25,987 bases of DNA. It comes from Pseudomonadota bacterium. GTDB taxonomy: Bacteria > Pseudomonadota > Gammaproteobacteria > Burkholderiales > Burkholderiaceae_B. Position numbers and translations under genes: made by a program. Under the pieces are notes generated by a model. That model searched no databases. It saw only the letters and a list, made by a program, of their open reading frames with translations, and was not told the origin of the DNA. Within the stretch, counting starts at the first letter, position 1, and every line of letters begins with the position of its first letter. The stretch is taken from assembly GCA_023386765.1 (NCBI GenBank), contig JAEWJD010000303.1:1-25987 (forward strand), written 5' to 3'. Below are positions 8,040 to 15,852 of this stretch, one piece after another.

Positions 8040-8064
8040 GCCGGCCAGCCGGCCCCCCCAAGAA

Positions 8065-8094
8065 AAGCCATCGCGGCCCGCGCGATGGCTTTTT
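8065..8094 (+). terminator. Rho-independent terminator of tRNA-Ser
   Basis: AAGCCATCGCG / CGCGATGGCTT, an 11-bp stem with loop GCCCG, ending in TTTTT, 25 nt after the tRNA. A textbook terminator. Confidence 0.93.
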
Positions 8095-8178
8095 GCTTTC
8101 TGGTCGCGCAGGCGTGCCCCGCAAGGCGGGTCCGATAGGGGTAGGATGCGGCTTTGAGCGCAAGAATCGAGAAACCCC

Positions 8179-9120
8179 ATGGAGCATCCCGACCTGAACC
8201 TGCTGCTCGCGCTGGACGTGCTGCTGGAAGAAGGCAGCGTGGTCGGTGCCGCCCGGCGGATGAACCTGAGCACCGCGGCGATGAGCCGTACGCTGGGCCG
8301 CATCCGCGAGGCGATGGGCGACCCGATGTTTGTGCTGGCTGGCCGCAAGCTCGTGCCCACGCCTCGCGCGCTGGCCATCCGCGAACAGGTGCGCGTGGCC
8401 GTCGAGCATGCGACGCGGGCCTTCGCACCGACTGCAGAGTCCGACCTCAAGACGCTTGAGCGGCGCTTCAATGTGCGCGCCAACGATGCTTTCTTCGGCA
8501 TTTACGCAGGCCGTCTGCTCGAGGCGATGGCGCGTGAAATGCCGCGTTCCGTGCTGCGTTTCTCACCCGAGGAAGACAATGCCGATGTAGACGCGCTGCG
8601 CAGCGGCCGCATCGATCTGCTGATCAGCGCTTCGCCCAAGCTCGGGCCCGAGATCCGGGTGCAACGCCTGTTCACCACCTCGTTTGTGGGCATCGCCCGC
8701 GAGGATCACCCGATTTTCCAGGAAGCCATCACGCCAGAACGGCTGACCCGCTGGAGCCACGTCGTCATTTCACGGCGCGGGAAATCCAGCGGCCCGATCG
8801 ACGACGCCCTGCAGGCGCAGGGCCTGCAGCGCCACGTCGCCTTGATCGTGCCCACGCCGTCGGCCGCGCTGTTCACCTTGCACGACTCCGACCTGCTGTT
8901 GCCCATGCCCGAGCAGCTCGCACGCAGTGCGCACGCCTCCGGACTGCGCATCCGGATCTTCGAGCTGCCGATGAAGCTCGAGACGGTACCGCTCACCCAG
9001 GCCTGGCAGCCCCGTTTCCAGACCGACCTGGCGCACCAGTGGCTGCGCCGCACGATCCTGGAGCTGTGCCGCCAGGACACGCCTGCGACCAGCCCTGGCC
9101 GCAGGCAGGCCCGCCACTGA
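8179..9120 (+). CDS. LysR-family transcriptional regulator
   Basis: 313 residues. The N-terminal winged helix-turn-helix covers about 1-65 (LNLLLALDVLLEEGSVVGAARRMNLS, TAAMSRTLGRIREAMGDPMFV, then RKLVPTPRA), followed by a PBP2-like effector domain with the LRSGRIDLLIS motif near 155. LysR regulators sense a small molecule and act at T-N11-A dyads. The gene has no clear ribosome site (only CGAG before the ATG). It converges on the efflux operon, whose 3' end is 31 nt away, so it does not share that promoter. A pair of LysR-box-like dyads sits in front of the pump operon 4 kb away, making regulation of the pump possible but unproven. The C-terminal tail is basic. Confidence 0.93.
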   Translation: MEHPDLNLLLALDVLLEEGSVVGAARRMNLSTAAMSRTLGRIREAMGDPMFVLAGRKLVPTPRALAIREQVRVAVEHATRAFAPTAESDLKTLERRFNVRANDAFFGIYAGRLLEAMAREMPRSVLRFSPEEDNADVDALRSGRIDLLISASPKLGPEIRVQRLFTTSFVGIAREDHPIFQEAITPERLTRWSHVVISRRGKSSGPIDDALQAQGLQRHVALIVPTPSAALFTLHDSDLLLPMPEQLARSAHASGLRIRIFELPMKLETVPLTQAWQPRFQTDLAHQWLRRTILELCRQDTPATSPGRRQARH

Positions 9121-9151
9121 AACGGCGCATCATCACGGCGCCCTCGCCGGA

Positions 9152-10630
9152 TTAAGGCAACGGCGCGGTATCACCGAAGGTCTGCGGGTGAGCTTGCGCT
9201 TGCCAGCCGCCACCCAGCGAACGATACAGATCCACCAAGGCCAGCGACACCGCCGCCTGCGTGGCCACGCGGGCCTGATCGCTCGCCAGCACCGCGCTCT
9301 GCGCGCTCAGCACATTGACGAAATCGGACACCCCCGCCGCGTACTGCCATTGCGCTTTGCGCAGCGCACGGCGGGCGCTATCGGAAGCACGCTGCAGGCT
9401 GGCACTGGCCGCCTGCCGGGCCTGGTAGGCGGTCAGGGCGTTCTCGACCTCGTGCCAGGCATTGAGCACGGTTTTCTTGAACACCAGCGCGGCCTCCTGA
9501 GCCTGAAACTCACGCAGCTGCAACTGGCTGCGCAAACGCCCGCCCTCGAACAAGGGAATCCGGACCGTCGGGCCGACGCTGAACAGACCTGCCCGCGCAG
9601 AGTCCAGCGCGCCCCATTGCAGCGCCTGCCCCCCCAGGTTGCCGGAGAGTGTGATGCGCGGGTAGAAATCACCCTCCGCCACACCGATGGCCGCCACGGA
9701 CGCATGCAGCCTGGCCTGCGCCTGCATGATGTCGGGCCGGCGTTGAGCCAGCTCGCCGGGCAGGCCGACGGGGACCCTCACGGGACCGCCCGGAATCGGC
9801 GCGATGGTGGACAGGCGTTCATGCAAGGCATGAGGCGGTTGCTCAAGCAGCAGCGCCAGTGCGTTCATCAGCTGATCCACTCGCAGCGCCACTTCCGGCA
9901 CTGCCGCCTCGATCGAGGCGGCCTGGGCCTCGGCCTGCGAGACATCGAGCTCGGTAGCCACGCCTTCGCGCCGACGCGTGCGCGTGAGCTGAAGGTTGTG
10001 GTTGGCATTGTCCAGCGTCAGACGCAACACGGCGAGTTGGTTCTGCGCGCCGCGCAGCAGGATGTAGTTGCGGGCCGTTTCCGCGCGGATGGATAACAGC
10101 ACGCCGTGCTGCGCCTGCAGCGCGGCCTGGGACAACGCGCCGGCCTGCTCGACCTCGCGCCGCACGCGACCCCACAGATCAAGCTCCCAACTCGCATCCA
10201 CGCCCATCTGCCACAGATTGAAAGCAGACCTTCCCTGGCGGCCCGAGGGGTCCGACAGGCCCTGCCGACTGTTGCGACTGCGAGCGTAGTCGGCCGTCGC
10301 GCCCATCGCTGGCAGGCTATCGGCCTGGACCAGACCCAGCGCCGCACGGCTTTGCATCAGATGCTCGTGCGCAATCCGGATGTCCAGATTGGCCTGGCCT
10401 GCCTCGCCGACCAAGGCCGTCAACGTGGGATCCCCGAAGGACTCCCACCAGGCCTCGCTGACGGTCTCTGCGACGGTGACGCTGGGCGTTCCGCCGGCAT
10501 CGCGGTCGCGCCACTGCGACGGCAATGCCGCCTGCGGCGCCTGGAAATCCGGCCCCACCGCGCAGCCCCCCAGCGCCAGCGCCAGCGCCAGGACGAGCAG
10601 AGATATCCGGGAGAAAAAACGGGGGTTCAT
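9152..10630 (-). CDS. Outer-membrane efflux lipoprotein, NodT/OprM family
   Basis: 492 residues. The lipoprotein signal peptide has lipobox LGGC with Cys23, followed by AVGPDFQAPQ, the classic start of NodT/OprM proteins. Two outer-membrane-efflux repeats follow, with motifs VDASWELDLWGRVRR, RREGVATELDVSQAEA, LPGELAQRRPDIMQAQARL and YAAGVSDFVNVL. It forms the trimeric outer-membrane exit duct of a tripartite pump. The start overlaps the adaptor gene stop as ATGA. It is the last gene of the MFS-adaptor-OMF operon, so the pump is complete in one transcript. Substrates are not predictable. Confidence 0.95.
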   Translation of the reverse strand: MNPRFFSRISLLVLALALALGGCAVGPDFQAPQAALPSQWRDRDAGGTPSVTVAETVSEAWWESFGDPTLTALVGEAGQANLDIRIAHEHLMQSRAALGLVQADSLPAMGATADYARSRNSRQGLSDPSGRQGRSAFNLWQMGVDASWELDLWGRVRREVEQAGALSQAALQAQHGVLLSIRAETARNYILLRGAQNQLAVLRLTLDNANHNLQLTRTRRREGVATELDVSQAEAQAASIEAAVPEVALRVDQLMNALALLLEQPPHALHERLSTIAPIPGGPVRVPVGLPGELAQRRPDIMQAQARLHASVAAIGVAEGDFYPRITLSGNLGGQALQWGALDSARAGLFSVGPTVRIPLFEGGRLRSQLQLREFQAQEAALVFKKTVLNAWHEVENALTAYQARQAASASLQRASDSARRALRKAQWQYAAGVSDFVNVLSAQSAVLASDQARVATQAAVSLALVDLYRSLGGGWQAQAHPQTFGDTAPLP

Positions 10631-11682
10631 TGTTCGACCCCCGGGTTGGTCTGCGCTGTATCGACCATGACTTCCACCGACATGCCGGCGCGCAAGGCCG
10701 GCCCATCCTCGCCGATGGCATCCAGCACGATCTTGACCGGCAGCCGTTGTGCGACCTTGGTGAAGTTGCCCGTGGCATTGCTGGGCGCCACCGGCGAGAA
10801 ACTCAACCCGGTAGCTGGCGCGATGCTCTCGACTTTGCCGAACAGGCGCGCATCGGGATAGGCATCCACCGTCAGCAAGGCCCGCTGTCCGGGCCGCATA
10901 TGGGTCAGCTGGCGCTCACGGAAGTTGGCGACTACGTATACCTGCTGCAGGGGCACCACGGCGAGGATGGGCGTCCCCGGACTGACATAGGCCCCCACGC
11001 GCAGCGCGCGGCGGCCCACGACGCCATCGATGGGGGAGCGGATCTGGGTGTATGACAGATTCAGGGTGGCGCGCTCGCTCAGGGCCTGGGCACGCAACAG
11101 GCCCGCCTGGGCAGCATCGCGCTGCGCCACCAGCACTTCCTGCTGTTTGTAGGCGGCCTGCAGATTGGCCTGGTGCTCAGCCTGGCGGGCCTGGGCCATA
11201 TCCAGGCGACTCTTGGCCTGCTCGTACCTCTGTTGCGTGCCGGCCCCCTCCGCGGCCAGGCGCCGGTGACGCTGGACTTCGCTGGCGGCAAAGCGGATGT
11301 CGGCCGTATCGGCGCGTGTCACGGCCTGGGCCTGGTTGATCACGGCCTGCTGGCGCTCCAGCATGGCCTGGGCATTGAAGCGCTGCGCCTGGGCCACGGC
11401 CAGGTCCGCCGCCGCGGCGGCCAGGGCGGCCTGGTAATCGCGGTCATCGATACGGGCCAGCAACTGGCCTTGCTCGACGGCCTGATTGTCCTGGACCAGC
11501 ACGGCGTCGATGAAGCCCGACACCTGTGGGGCGACGATCGTGTGATCGGCGACGATGGTGGCATCGTCGGTGCTTTGGGTAGCGGCCGCGCCCGACCAGG
11601 ACCAGCCGGCATAGACGGCCAGCCCCAACGCGCCGACAGCGGCAACGCGGGCGTAGCGGGAGTGCATGAGAGAAAGGGTCAT
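10627..11682 (-). CDS. HlyD/EmrA-family membrane-fusion adaptor
   Basis: 351 residues from the ATG at 11682 (a TTG four codons earlier is also possible). A single N-terminal membrane helix (about 10-30) anchors it in the inner membrane. Next come the biotinyl-lipoyl half motif TIVAPQVSGFIDAVLVQDNQ, a long Ala/Gln-rich alpha-helical hairpin (about 75-205), the second lipoyl half with LSYTQIRSPIDGVVGRR, and a beta-barrel domain ending VEVMVDT. It resembles EmrA/FarA adaptors that link MFS pumps to an outer-membrane channel. It lies 8 nt after the transporter gene and overlaps the next gene by 4 nt. Confidence 0.94.
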   Translation of the reverse strand: MTLSLMHSRYARVAAVGALGLAVYAGWSWSGAAATQSTDDATIVADHTIVAPQVSGFIDAVLVQDNQAVEQGQLLARIDDRDYQAALAAAAADLAVAQAQRFNAQAMLERQQAVINQAQAVTRADTADIRFAASEVQRHRRLAAEGAGTQQRYEQAKSRLDMAQARQAEHQANLQAAYKQQEVLVAQRDAAQAGLLRAQALSERATLNLSYTQIRSPIDGVVGRRALRVGAYVSPGTPILAVVPLQQVYVVANFRERQLTHMRPGQRALLTVDAYPDARLFGKVESIAPATGLSFSPVAPSNATGNFTKVAQRLPVKIVLDAIGEDGPALRAGMSVEVMVDTAQTNPGVEQ

Positions 11683-11690
11683 GATTGAAC

Positions 11691-13205
11691 TCAATGTGAA
11701 GCGGCACGCGGCGGATACACGCGGGTCGCGATGACGGGAATCAGCGGAATCAGCAGCAAGGCCATGGCGGCCATGCAGAGATAGAGGTCGGCGGAGGTCA
11801 GGATGAGCGCCTGTTCATTGACCTGGCGCGTCAGCGAAGCCACGCCTTCGCCGCTGAAGCTCAGGGGGTGGTTACCCAACTGGTCGGCCAGTTGGTGGAT
11901 GTGCGTGTTGCGACGCCATGTCGTGAGCGCTTCCAGCGCCCCCGTGGCCGCCACGGCGGAAAACCCCTTGACCGTGTTGAACCAGGCCGAGGCGTAAGGG
12001 CCATCCTGCGGCGCCAGGCCGGTGGTGGCGAGCATGAGCAGCGGGATGACCGCCATGGGCTGGGCGAAGATCTGCACGGCCTCAAGCAGATAGAACTGTT
12101 CACGCGACCAGGCAGGCGTGAGCTGCGAACCCAGCAGGCAGGACAGCGCCAGCAGGGCCAGACCGGCCGCCAGCACCCACCGGCAATCGATGCGACGCAG
12201 ATTGCACAAGGCGGCGACCAGCGGCAGTGCGATCAGTTGCGGCAGGCCCATCGTCAACAGCACTGGCGCGGTTTCCAGCGGGCGATAGCCGCGCCACTGC
12301 GCCAGGAAGCTGGACGGAATCAGGATCACACCCAGCAACACCACCAGCACGCCCCCCAGTGTCAGCAGGGCATGGCTCAGGTTGCGGTTGCGCAGCAGCT
12401 GGAGCTTGAAGAAAGGCAGCGGATGCGACCACTCATTCACCAGGAACAGGCCGAGCAAGGCCGCCCCTCCGCCCAGCAACCAAGACACCAACGGAGAGTT
12501 GAGCCAATCCAGACGATCGCCTTGCAGCAGTCCCAGCACCAGCATGGACAGGGCCGGTGCGCCCAGCAGCAGGCCGCGCCAGTCGAACTGACGGAAGCGT
12601 TCCAGTTTGAGAGGGTCCTGTGGCAGGCCCCGCCACACCGCCATGATGGCAAGCGCGGCCGGCGCGACGATGAGCCAGAACGTCCAGCGCCAGCCCAGCA
12701 TCTCGGTGCAGAAGGCGGCCAGCGGAATACCGAGGCTGGGCGCGAAGGTGGCGGTCAGGGCGTAGCCACCCAGGCCATAGAGTTTGATATTGGCCGGCAG
12801 GAAACGCAGCGCCACCGTCATCAGCATCGGCGGCAGGGCGCCCCCGGCCAGCCCCTGCAAGGTGCGCAGCAACAGCAGCACCGGAAGGTTCGGCGCGAAG
12901 GGGCACAGTGCACCGAACACCGCAAAGGCGACCAGGGCGGCGACGGTGAAACGTCGCAACGAGAACGTGACCGAGCACCAGGGCGCAAAGGCCATGGCGC
13001 ATACCGAGGCGGCTGCGTACACCGCAACGAACCAACTGCCTTGGTCCACGCTCATGCCGAGCGCGCCCCGGATATCGGGCAAGGCCATCTTGGTGACGTT
13101 TTCATTGAGCCCGGCCAGGATCACTGCCAGCAGAACGCCGGACAGGCCCATCAGAATGCGCCAGCCGAAAGCGGCAGCGGCAGGCGGGGGGGAAGGAGAC
13201 GGCAT
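11691..13205 (-). CDS. MFS drug efflux transporter, DHA2 (EmrB-like) family
   Basis: 504 residues, about 14 predicted membrane helices, the DHA2 layout. Family features include the start LNENVTKMALPDIRGALGMS (motif D1 equivalent), WFVAVYAAASVCAMAFAPW and RTLQGLAGGALPPM. It is the proton-driven inner-membrane part of an EmrAB-TolC-like pump with the two following genes. The ATG at 13205 has only a weak ribosome site. First gene of the operon; its promoter should lie in 13206-13401, which it shares divergently with the DUF4148 gene and which contains dyad sites. Confidence 0.94.
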   Translation of the reverse strand: MPSPSPPPAAAAFGWRILMGLSGVLLAVILAGLNENVTKMALPDIRGALGMSVDQGSWFVAVYAAASVCAMAFAPWCSVTFSLRRFTVAALVAFAVFGALCPFAPNLPVLLLLRTLQGLAGGALPPMLMTVALRFLPANIKLYGLGGYALTATFAPSLGIPLAAFCTEMLGWRWTFWLIVAPAALAIMAVWRGLPQDPLKLERFRQFDWRGLLLGAPALSMLVLGLLQGDRLDWLNSPLVSWLLGGGAALLGLFLVNEWSHPLPFFKLQLLRNRNLSHALLTLGGVLVVLLGVILIPSSFLAQWRGYRPLETAPVLLTMGLPQLIALPLVAALCNLRRIDCRWVLAAGLALLALSCLLGSQLTPAWSREQFYLLEAVQIFAQPMAVIPLLMLATTGLAPQDGPYASAWFNTVKGFSAVAATGALEALTTWRRNTHIHQLADQLGNHPLSFSGEGVASLTRQVNEQALILTSADLYLCMAAMALLLIPLIPVIATRVYPPRAASH

Positions 13206-13288
13206 GACTATCGTGCTTCAGGTGGAAGAAGCAACTCAGTCTAGGGAAAGGCCTCGGCGCGAAGAACCCGGCGCGGCGATATCCATGA

Positions 13289-13320
13289 TTGCGTGCGACG
13301 CAAGCTTGCGTGCGGCGCAA
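13289..13320. promoter_or_regulatory. Tandem 15-bp dyads, putative operator in the divergent promoter region
   Basis: TTGCGTGCGACGCAA (13289-13303) and TTGCGTGCGGCGCAA (13306-13320) are separated by GC, a 17-bp period. The first is a perfect palindrome TTGCGT-GCG-ACGCAA, the second has one arm mismatch. Both fit the LysR-type T-N11-A pattern. They lie midway between the MFS start (13205) and the DUF4148 start (13402). Confidence 0.6.
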
Positions 13321-13355
13321 TGCTGGGTTGCGCGATGCAGGATTTATCCCGCGTC

Positions 13356-13385
13356 GTTATCGAACCACCATAGCGGCTCGATAAC
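13356..13385 (+). promoter_or_regulatory. Inverted repeat just upstream of the DUF4148 ribosome site
   Basis: GTTATCGA (13356-13363) and TCGATAAC (13378-13385) form a perfect 8-bp inverted repeat with a 14-nt spacer, ending 2 nt before the GGAGA ribosome site. It could be an operator or a 5'-UTR hairpin. Confidence 0.5.
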
Positions 13386-13401
13386 ACGGAGAACTTTCCA
13401 A

Positions 13402-13779
13402 ATGAATTCGCTACGACTTTCCACCCTCTCCCTGGGCCTGGCCATGCTGTGCGGCATGGCCCAAGCCGCCGACAAAACGCGTGAGCAGGTTCGCGCAGAA
13501 CTGATGGAAGCCAAGGCAGCCGGCCTGGTCACCTATGGCGAGCAGGAATACCCCGTCGAACAACCTCTCAGCCAAAGCAAGACCCGCGCGCAGGTCCGTG
13601 AAGAGCTGGAGCAGGCCCGCCAGGCCGGCCTGGTCTCGCATGGTGATCTGGACTACCCCCCGGCTGCGGCCAAGCCCGCCGGCAAGACCCGCGAACAGGT
13701 GGCCGCCGAGCTGCGCGAAGCACATGCCCGCGGCCTGATGGACTCGGGCGAACTGGACTATCCGCCGGCTGCGCGATAA
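13402..13779 (+). CDS. Small exported DUF4148 protein with three tandem repeats
   Basis: 125 residues with a signal peptide (hydrophobic 5-20, cleavage likely after AQA near 23). The mature part consists of three 27-residue repeats at 25-51, 60-86 and 95-121, each of the form K-T-R-x-Q-V-x-x-E-L-x-x-A-x-x-x-G-L-x-x-x-G-x-x-D/E-Y-P. DUF4148 proteins are common small periplasmic proteins in Burkholderiales and have no settled function; most that I know carry one or two copies. The long open frame upstream is not coding; the ATG at 13402 follows GGAGA. A porin gene begins 38 nt downstream, so cotranscription is likely. Confidence 0.88.
   Translation: MNSLRLSTLSLGLAMLCGMAQAADKTREQVRAELMEAKAAGLVTYGEQEYPVEQPLSQSKTRAQVREELEQARQAGLVSHGDLDYPPAAAKPAGKTREQVAAELREAHARGLMDSGELDYPPAAR
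13474..13764 (+). repeat. Three in-frame 81-bp repeats with exact 105-bp period
   Basis: Units at 13474-13554, 13579-13659 and 13684-13764 encode the three DUF4148 repeats. Period is exactly 35 codons; linkers differ in sequence while the repeat cores keep the KTR.QV..EL pattern, suggesting old intragenic duplication under protein-level selection. Confidence 0.85.
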
Positions 13780-13817
13780 CGCATTCGGCGAGTGCACCTG
13801 ACCCACGGGGATAAGGC

Positions 13818-14960
13818 ATGAAAAACACGATGGCATTGACCGCTTCGGCGCTGACGGCGCTGGGGATGAGCGCAGCAGGTCCGGCGATGGCCATGCAGAC
13901 CGGCGTGACGGTGTATGGCCTGCTAGACATGGGACTGGGCTATGAGCGCGTGCGCGCACCGGGTTCCAAACAAAGCCGCGTCGGCACCATGCAAGGCATC
14001 AACAGCGGTTCGCGCTTCGGCCTGCGCGGCGTCGAAGACCTGGGCGATGGACTGCATGCCCTGTTCACGCTGGAAGGCGGTATCACGCCCTTGAACGGAA
14101 AATCCGCGCAGGGCGGCCGGCTGTTCGGACGCCAGGCCACCGTAGGGCTGGCCAGCGACACCTGGGGCCAACTGGAATTCGGCCGCCAGACCAACCTTGC
14201 CTCCAAGTACTTCAGCGGCCCGGTGGACCCGTTCAGCGGCTCGTTCAATCTGGCCAACATGGGCACGACCTTCAGCGCCACCAACACGCTGCGCTACGAC
14301 AATCTGGTGCTGTACCAGTCGGCGCCGTGGAGCGGCGTGCAGTTTGGCGTGGGCTACACCTTCAACACGGATGACACACGCAACGATGCCGATGGACAGA
14401 AAACCGGTTTCGGCACCAGCGACCACCATCGCGCCATCACGACCGGGGCGCGGTATCTCAATGGTCCGCTGACGCTGGCGGCGGCCTATGATCGTTTCAA
14501 CCCCACCGATGCTGCCCGTGGCGGCAAATCCGCGGCAAGGATTCAGTCATGGATTCTCGGCGGCGCCTATGACTTTGGCGTGTTCAAGGTAGGCGCAGCG
14601 TGGGGCCAGACGCGCGGCGGATGGTTTCAAGGTGCCTCGATGGGCATGACGCCCGACCGGGGCTTTCGCAATGCGGCGAGCTTCTCGCTGGCCGGGGGAT
14701 TTCGCGCCAACGCCTATCAGTTGAATGCCACGGTGCCCCTGGGCAAGAGCAAGCTCATGGCCTCCTGGCAACGCGCCGATCCCAACAATGACAGCCTGAC
14801 CGGCGGCAACGCCAGCGTCAATGTCTACAGCCTCGCCTACACCTACGATCTCAGCCCCCGTACCAATCTGTATGCCTACGCGGCCTACGCCGACCATTTC
14901 GCCTTCCAGCGCGGGGTCAGCGACACGGCATTTGCCGCCGGTCTGCGCCATCGCTTCTGA
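13818..14960 (+). CDS. Outer-membrane porin, Bordetella/Neisseria-type general porin
   Basis: 380 residues. A signal peptide (about 1-25) is followed by TGVTVYGLLDMGLGYE, the classic first strand of Gram-negative porins of betaproteobacteria. GSRFGLRGVEDLGDGLHALFTLEGG and GRLFGRQATVGLASDTWGQLEFGRQ are conserved family blocks, and the protein ends GLRHRF with the terminal Phe required for Bam-mediated insertion. It should form a 16-stranded trimeric channel for small hydrophilic solutes. The ATG at 13818 follows a GGGGATAAGG ribosome region. It lies 38 nt after the DUF4148 gene. Specificity unknown. Confidence 0.95.
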   Translation: MKNTMALTASALTALGMSAAGPAMAMQTGVTVYGLLDMGLGYERVRAPGSKQSRVGTMQGINSGSRFGLRGVEDLGDGLHALFTLEGGITPLNGKSAQGGRLFGRQATVGLASDTWGQLEFGRQTNLASKYFSGPVDPFSGSFNLANMGTTFSATNTLRYDNLVLYQSAPWSGVQFGVGYTFNTDDTRNDADGQKTGFGTSDHHRAITTGARYLNGPLTLAAAYDRFNPTDAARGGKSAARIQSWILGGAYDFGVFKVGAAWGQTRGGWFQGASMGMTPDRGFRNAASFSLAGGFRANAYQLNATVPLGKSKLMASWQRADPNNDSLTGGNASVNVYSLAYTYDLSPRTNLYAYAAYADHFAFQRGVSDTAFAAGLRHRF

Positions 14961-14977
14961 TTGCGTCTCCTGATCCA

Positions 14978-15005
14978 CGGCGGGCCTGCCTGACGGCGCC
15001 CGCCG
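14978..15005 (+). terminator. GC-rich hairpin after the porin gene
   Basis: CGGCGGGC / GCCCGCCG, 8-bp perfect stem with 12-nt loop, 17 nt after the porin stop. No U-run, so only a weak or assisted terminator. Confidence 0.4.
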
Positions 15006-15058
15006 CCGCTCCCTCCACGTCCAGCCTGGGACGCCCTGCACCCGATTTTGCAACAAGG

Positions 15059-15073
15059 TATCATTCTCATTGC
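15059..15073. promoter_or_regulatory. Weak Fur-like site upstream of the DUF2946 gene
   Basis: TATCATTCTCATTGC, the reverse of GCAATGAGAATGATA, resembles part of a Fur box (about 10 of 19 consensus positions). It sits about 110 nt before the chosen cruR start in an otherwise GC-rich region, so it may mark the promoter. Weak evidence only. Confidence 0.35.
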
Positions 15074-15183
15074 AGCGGGCAGGCGGCAAGTGCACTCCCA
15101 AGCCGGGAGCGCGCGGCACGATGTGCTGCCTCAATAAAAACGGATCACCTGAAGGGGAGAAGCCCGGCGTCGTAGGGCGGCCA

Positions 15184-15651
15184 ATGCCGCAGCGTCACCG
15201 GACCCGATGCATGCTGGCAAGCGTTGACATCAAGGCAGCGCGGTGGATCACCGCGAGCTCCCGCGGCCGAGCCTGCCTGGCGCGGGGCTTGCTGCTGGGC
15301 TGGCTGCTGTTGACGGTCGCCTGCCGGGCCGTGGTGCCAGCGGGGTATATGCCGCAAGCCTCGTCCGAACGGCAGGTGGCGCTGGCCTTCTGCAGCCCCG
15401 ATAGCGCACTAAGCACGATCCTGGTGGTCGCCGGGACCCCTGGCGACCATCCCGAGCCCACCGCCGACTCCCTCGATTGCGCATTCTGCCTGCTAGCGCA
15501 ACAGGCGGAATACCTGCCGCCCCGCGGCGATACCACCTTCTTGGCCCCGCAGGCCCACGCTCCGCCCGGTCTCGCTCCCCATCCCCTGCCTGCACCCACG
15601 GCAATCCTCGGCGGCCCGCCGCTGGGGCCGCGCGCACCGCCCCTCGCCTAA
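15184..15651 (+). CDS. cruR: DUF2946 protein, CruR-like copper-responsive upstream regulator
   Basis: 155 residues from the ATG at 15184. A hydrophobic segment at about 34-48 is followed by RAVVPAGYMP, the DUF2946 hallmark. Cys99 and Cys102 form a CXXC motif (CAFC), and the protein ends with RAPP at 150-153 just before the stop. In B. pertussis, CruR (BP2923) is a DUF2946 upstream ORF. Translation arrests on the RAPP motif; copper sensed by the nascent CXXC relieves the arrest, which lets Rho terminate transcription before bfrG. Both motifs and the gene order match here, so the same mechanism is inferred. Start uncertain: ATGs at 15121 and 15211 are alternatives, and a purine-rich AAGGGGAGA lies too far upstream to help. 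Confidence 0.85.
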   Translation: MPQRHRTRCMLASVDIKAARWITASSRGRACLARGLLLGWLLLTVACRAVVPAGYMPQASSERQVALAFCSPDSALSTILVVAGTPGDHPEPTADSLDCAFCLLAQQAEYLPPRGDTTFLAPQAHAPPGLAPHPLPAPTAILGGPPLGPRAPPLA

Positions 15652-15852
15652 GGCGACGGGCCCCCTCCAGAGGCCGGCCGCACGCCGGCCCACCCCGGGA
15701 TATTGCAGCCCGGTCCATCGCCCTCTCCCGTTCTTGACATCCAGGTCACCCGCTGCGGTGCTGCCCATATCAAGGGCAGGCCGGGCCGCACCTGGACTCC
15801 GCCTGTCCACCGTCTTTTGCATCCATCGCAAAAGCTGCATGTCCGTCTGTCC
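15652..15852 (+). promoter_or_regulatory. Leader between cruR and the TonB receptor: C-rich, hairpin-rich, probable Rho-dependent attenuator
   Basis: 201 nt without a gene. Hairpins seen are GGCCGGC/GCCGGCC (15672-15690), CCGGG/CCCGG (15695-15713), CTGCCC/GGGCAG (15761-15779) nested in CCAGGT/ACCTGG (15741-15795), and CTTTTGC/GCAAAAG (15814-15834). The stretch 15709-15755 is rich in C and pyrimidine-C steps with little G, as expected of a Rho loading site. No Shine-Dalgarno is evident before the receptor ATG. Together this fits copper-triggered Rho termination after cruR; the termination role is inferred. Confidence 0.55.

Noticed and set aside
7950..8060. tRNA-Ser as a phage or island attachment site
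   Set aside because: No integrase gene and no second copy of the tRNA 3' end were noticed in the window. The nearby CAGCCGGC direct repeat is only a short GC-rich duplication.
9136..9149. CGGCG-CCCT-CGCCG hairpin as terminator between the LysR gene and the efflux operon
   Set aside because: Only a 5-bp stem and no U-run on either strand; such stems are common by chance in this GC-rich DNA.
11868..13244. A 458-codon plus-strand open frame
   Set aside because: Antisense to the MFS transporter; very rich in Gln, Arg and His, a typical GC shadow.
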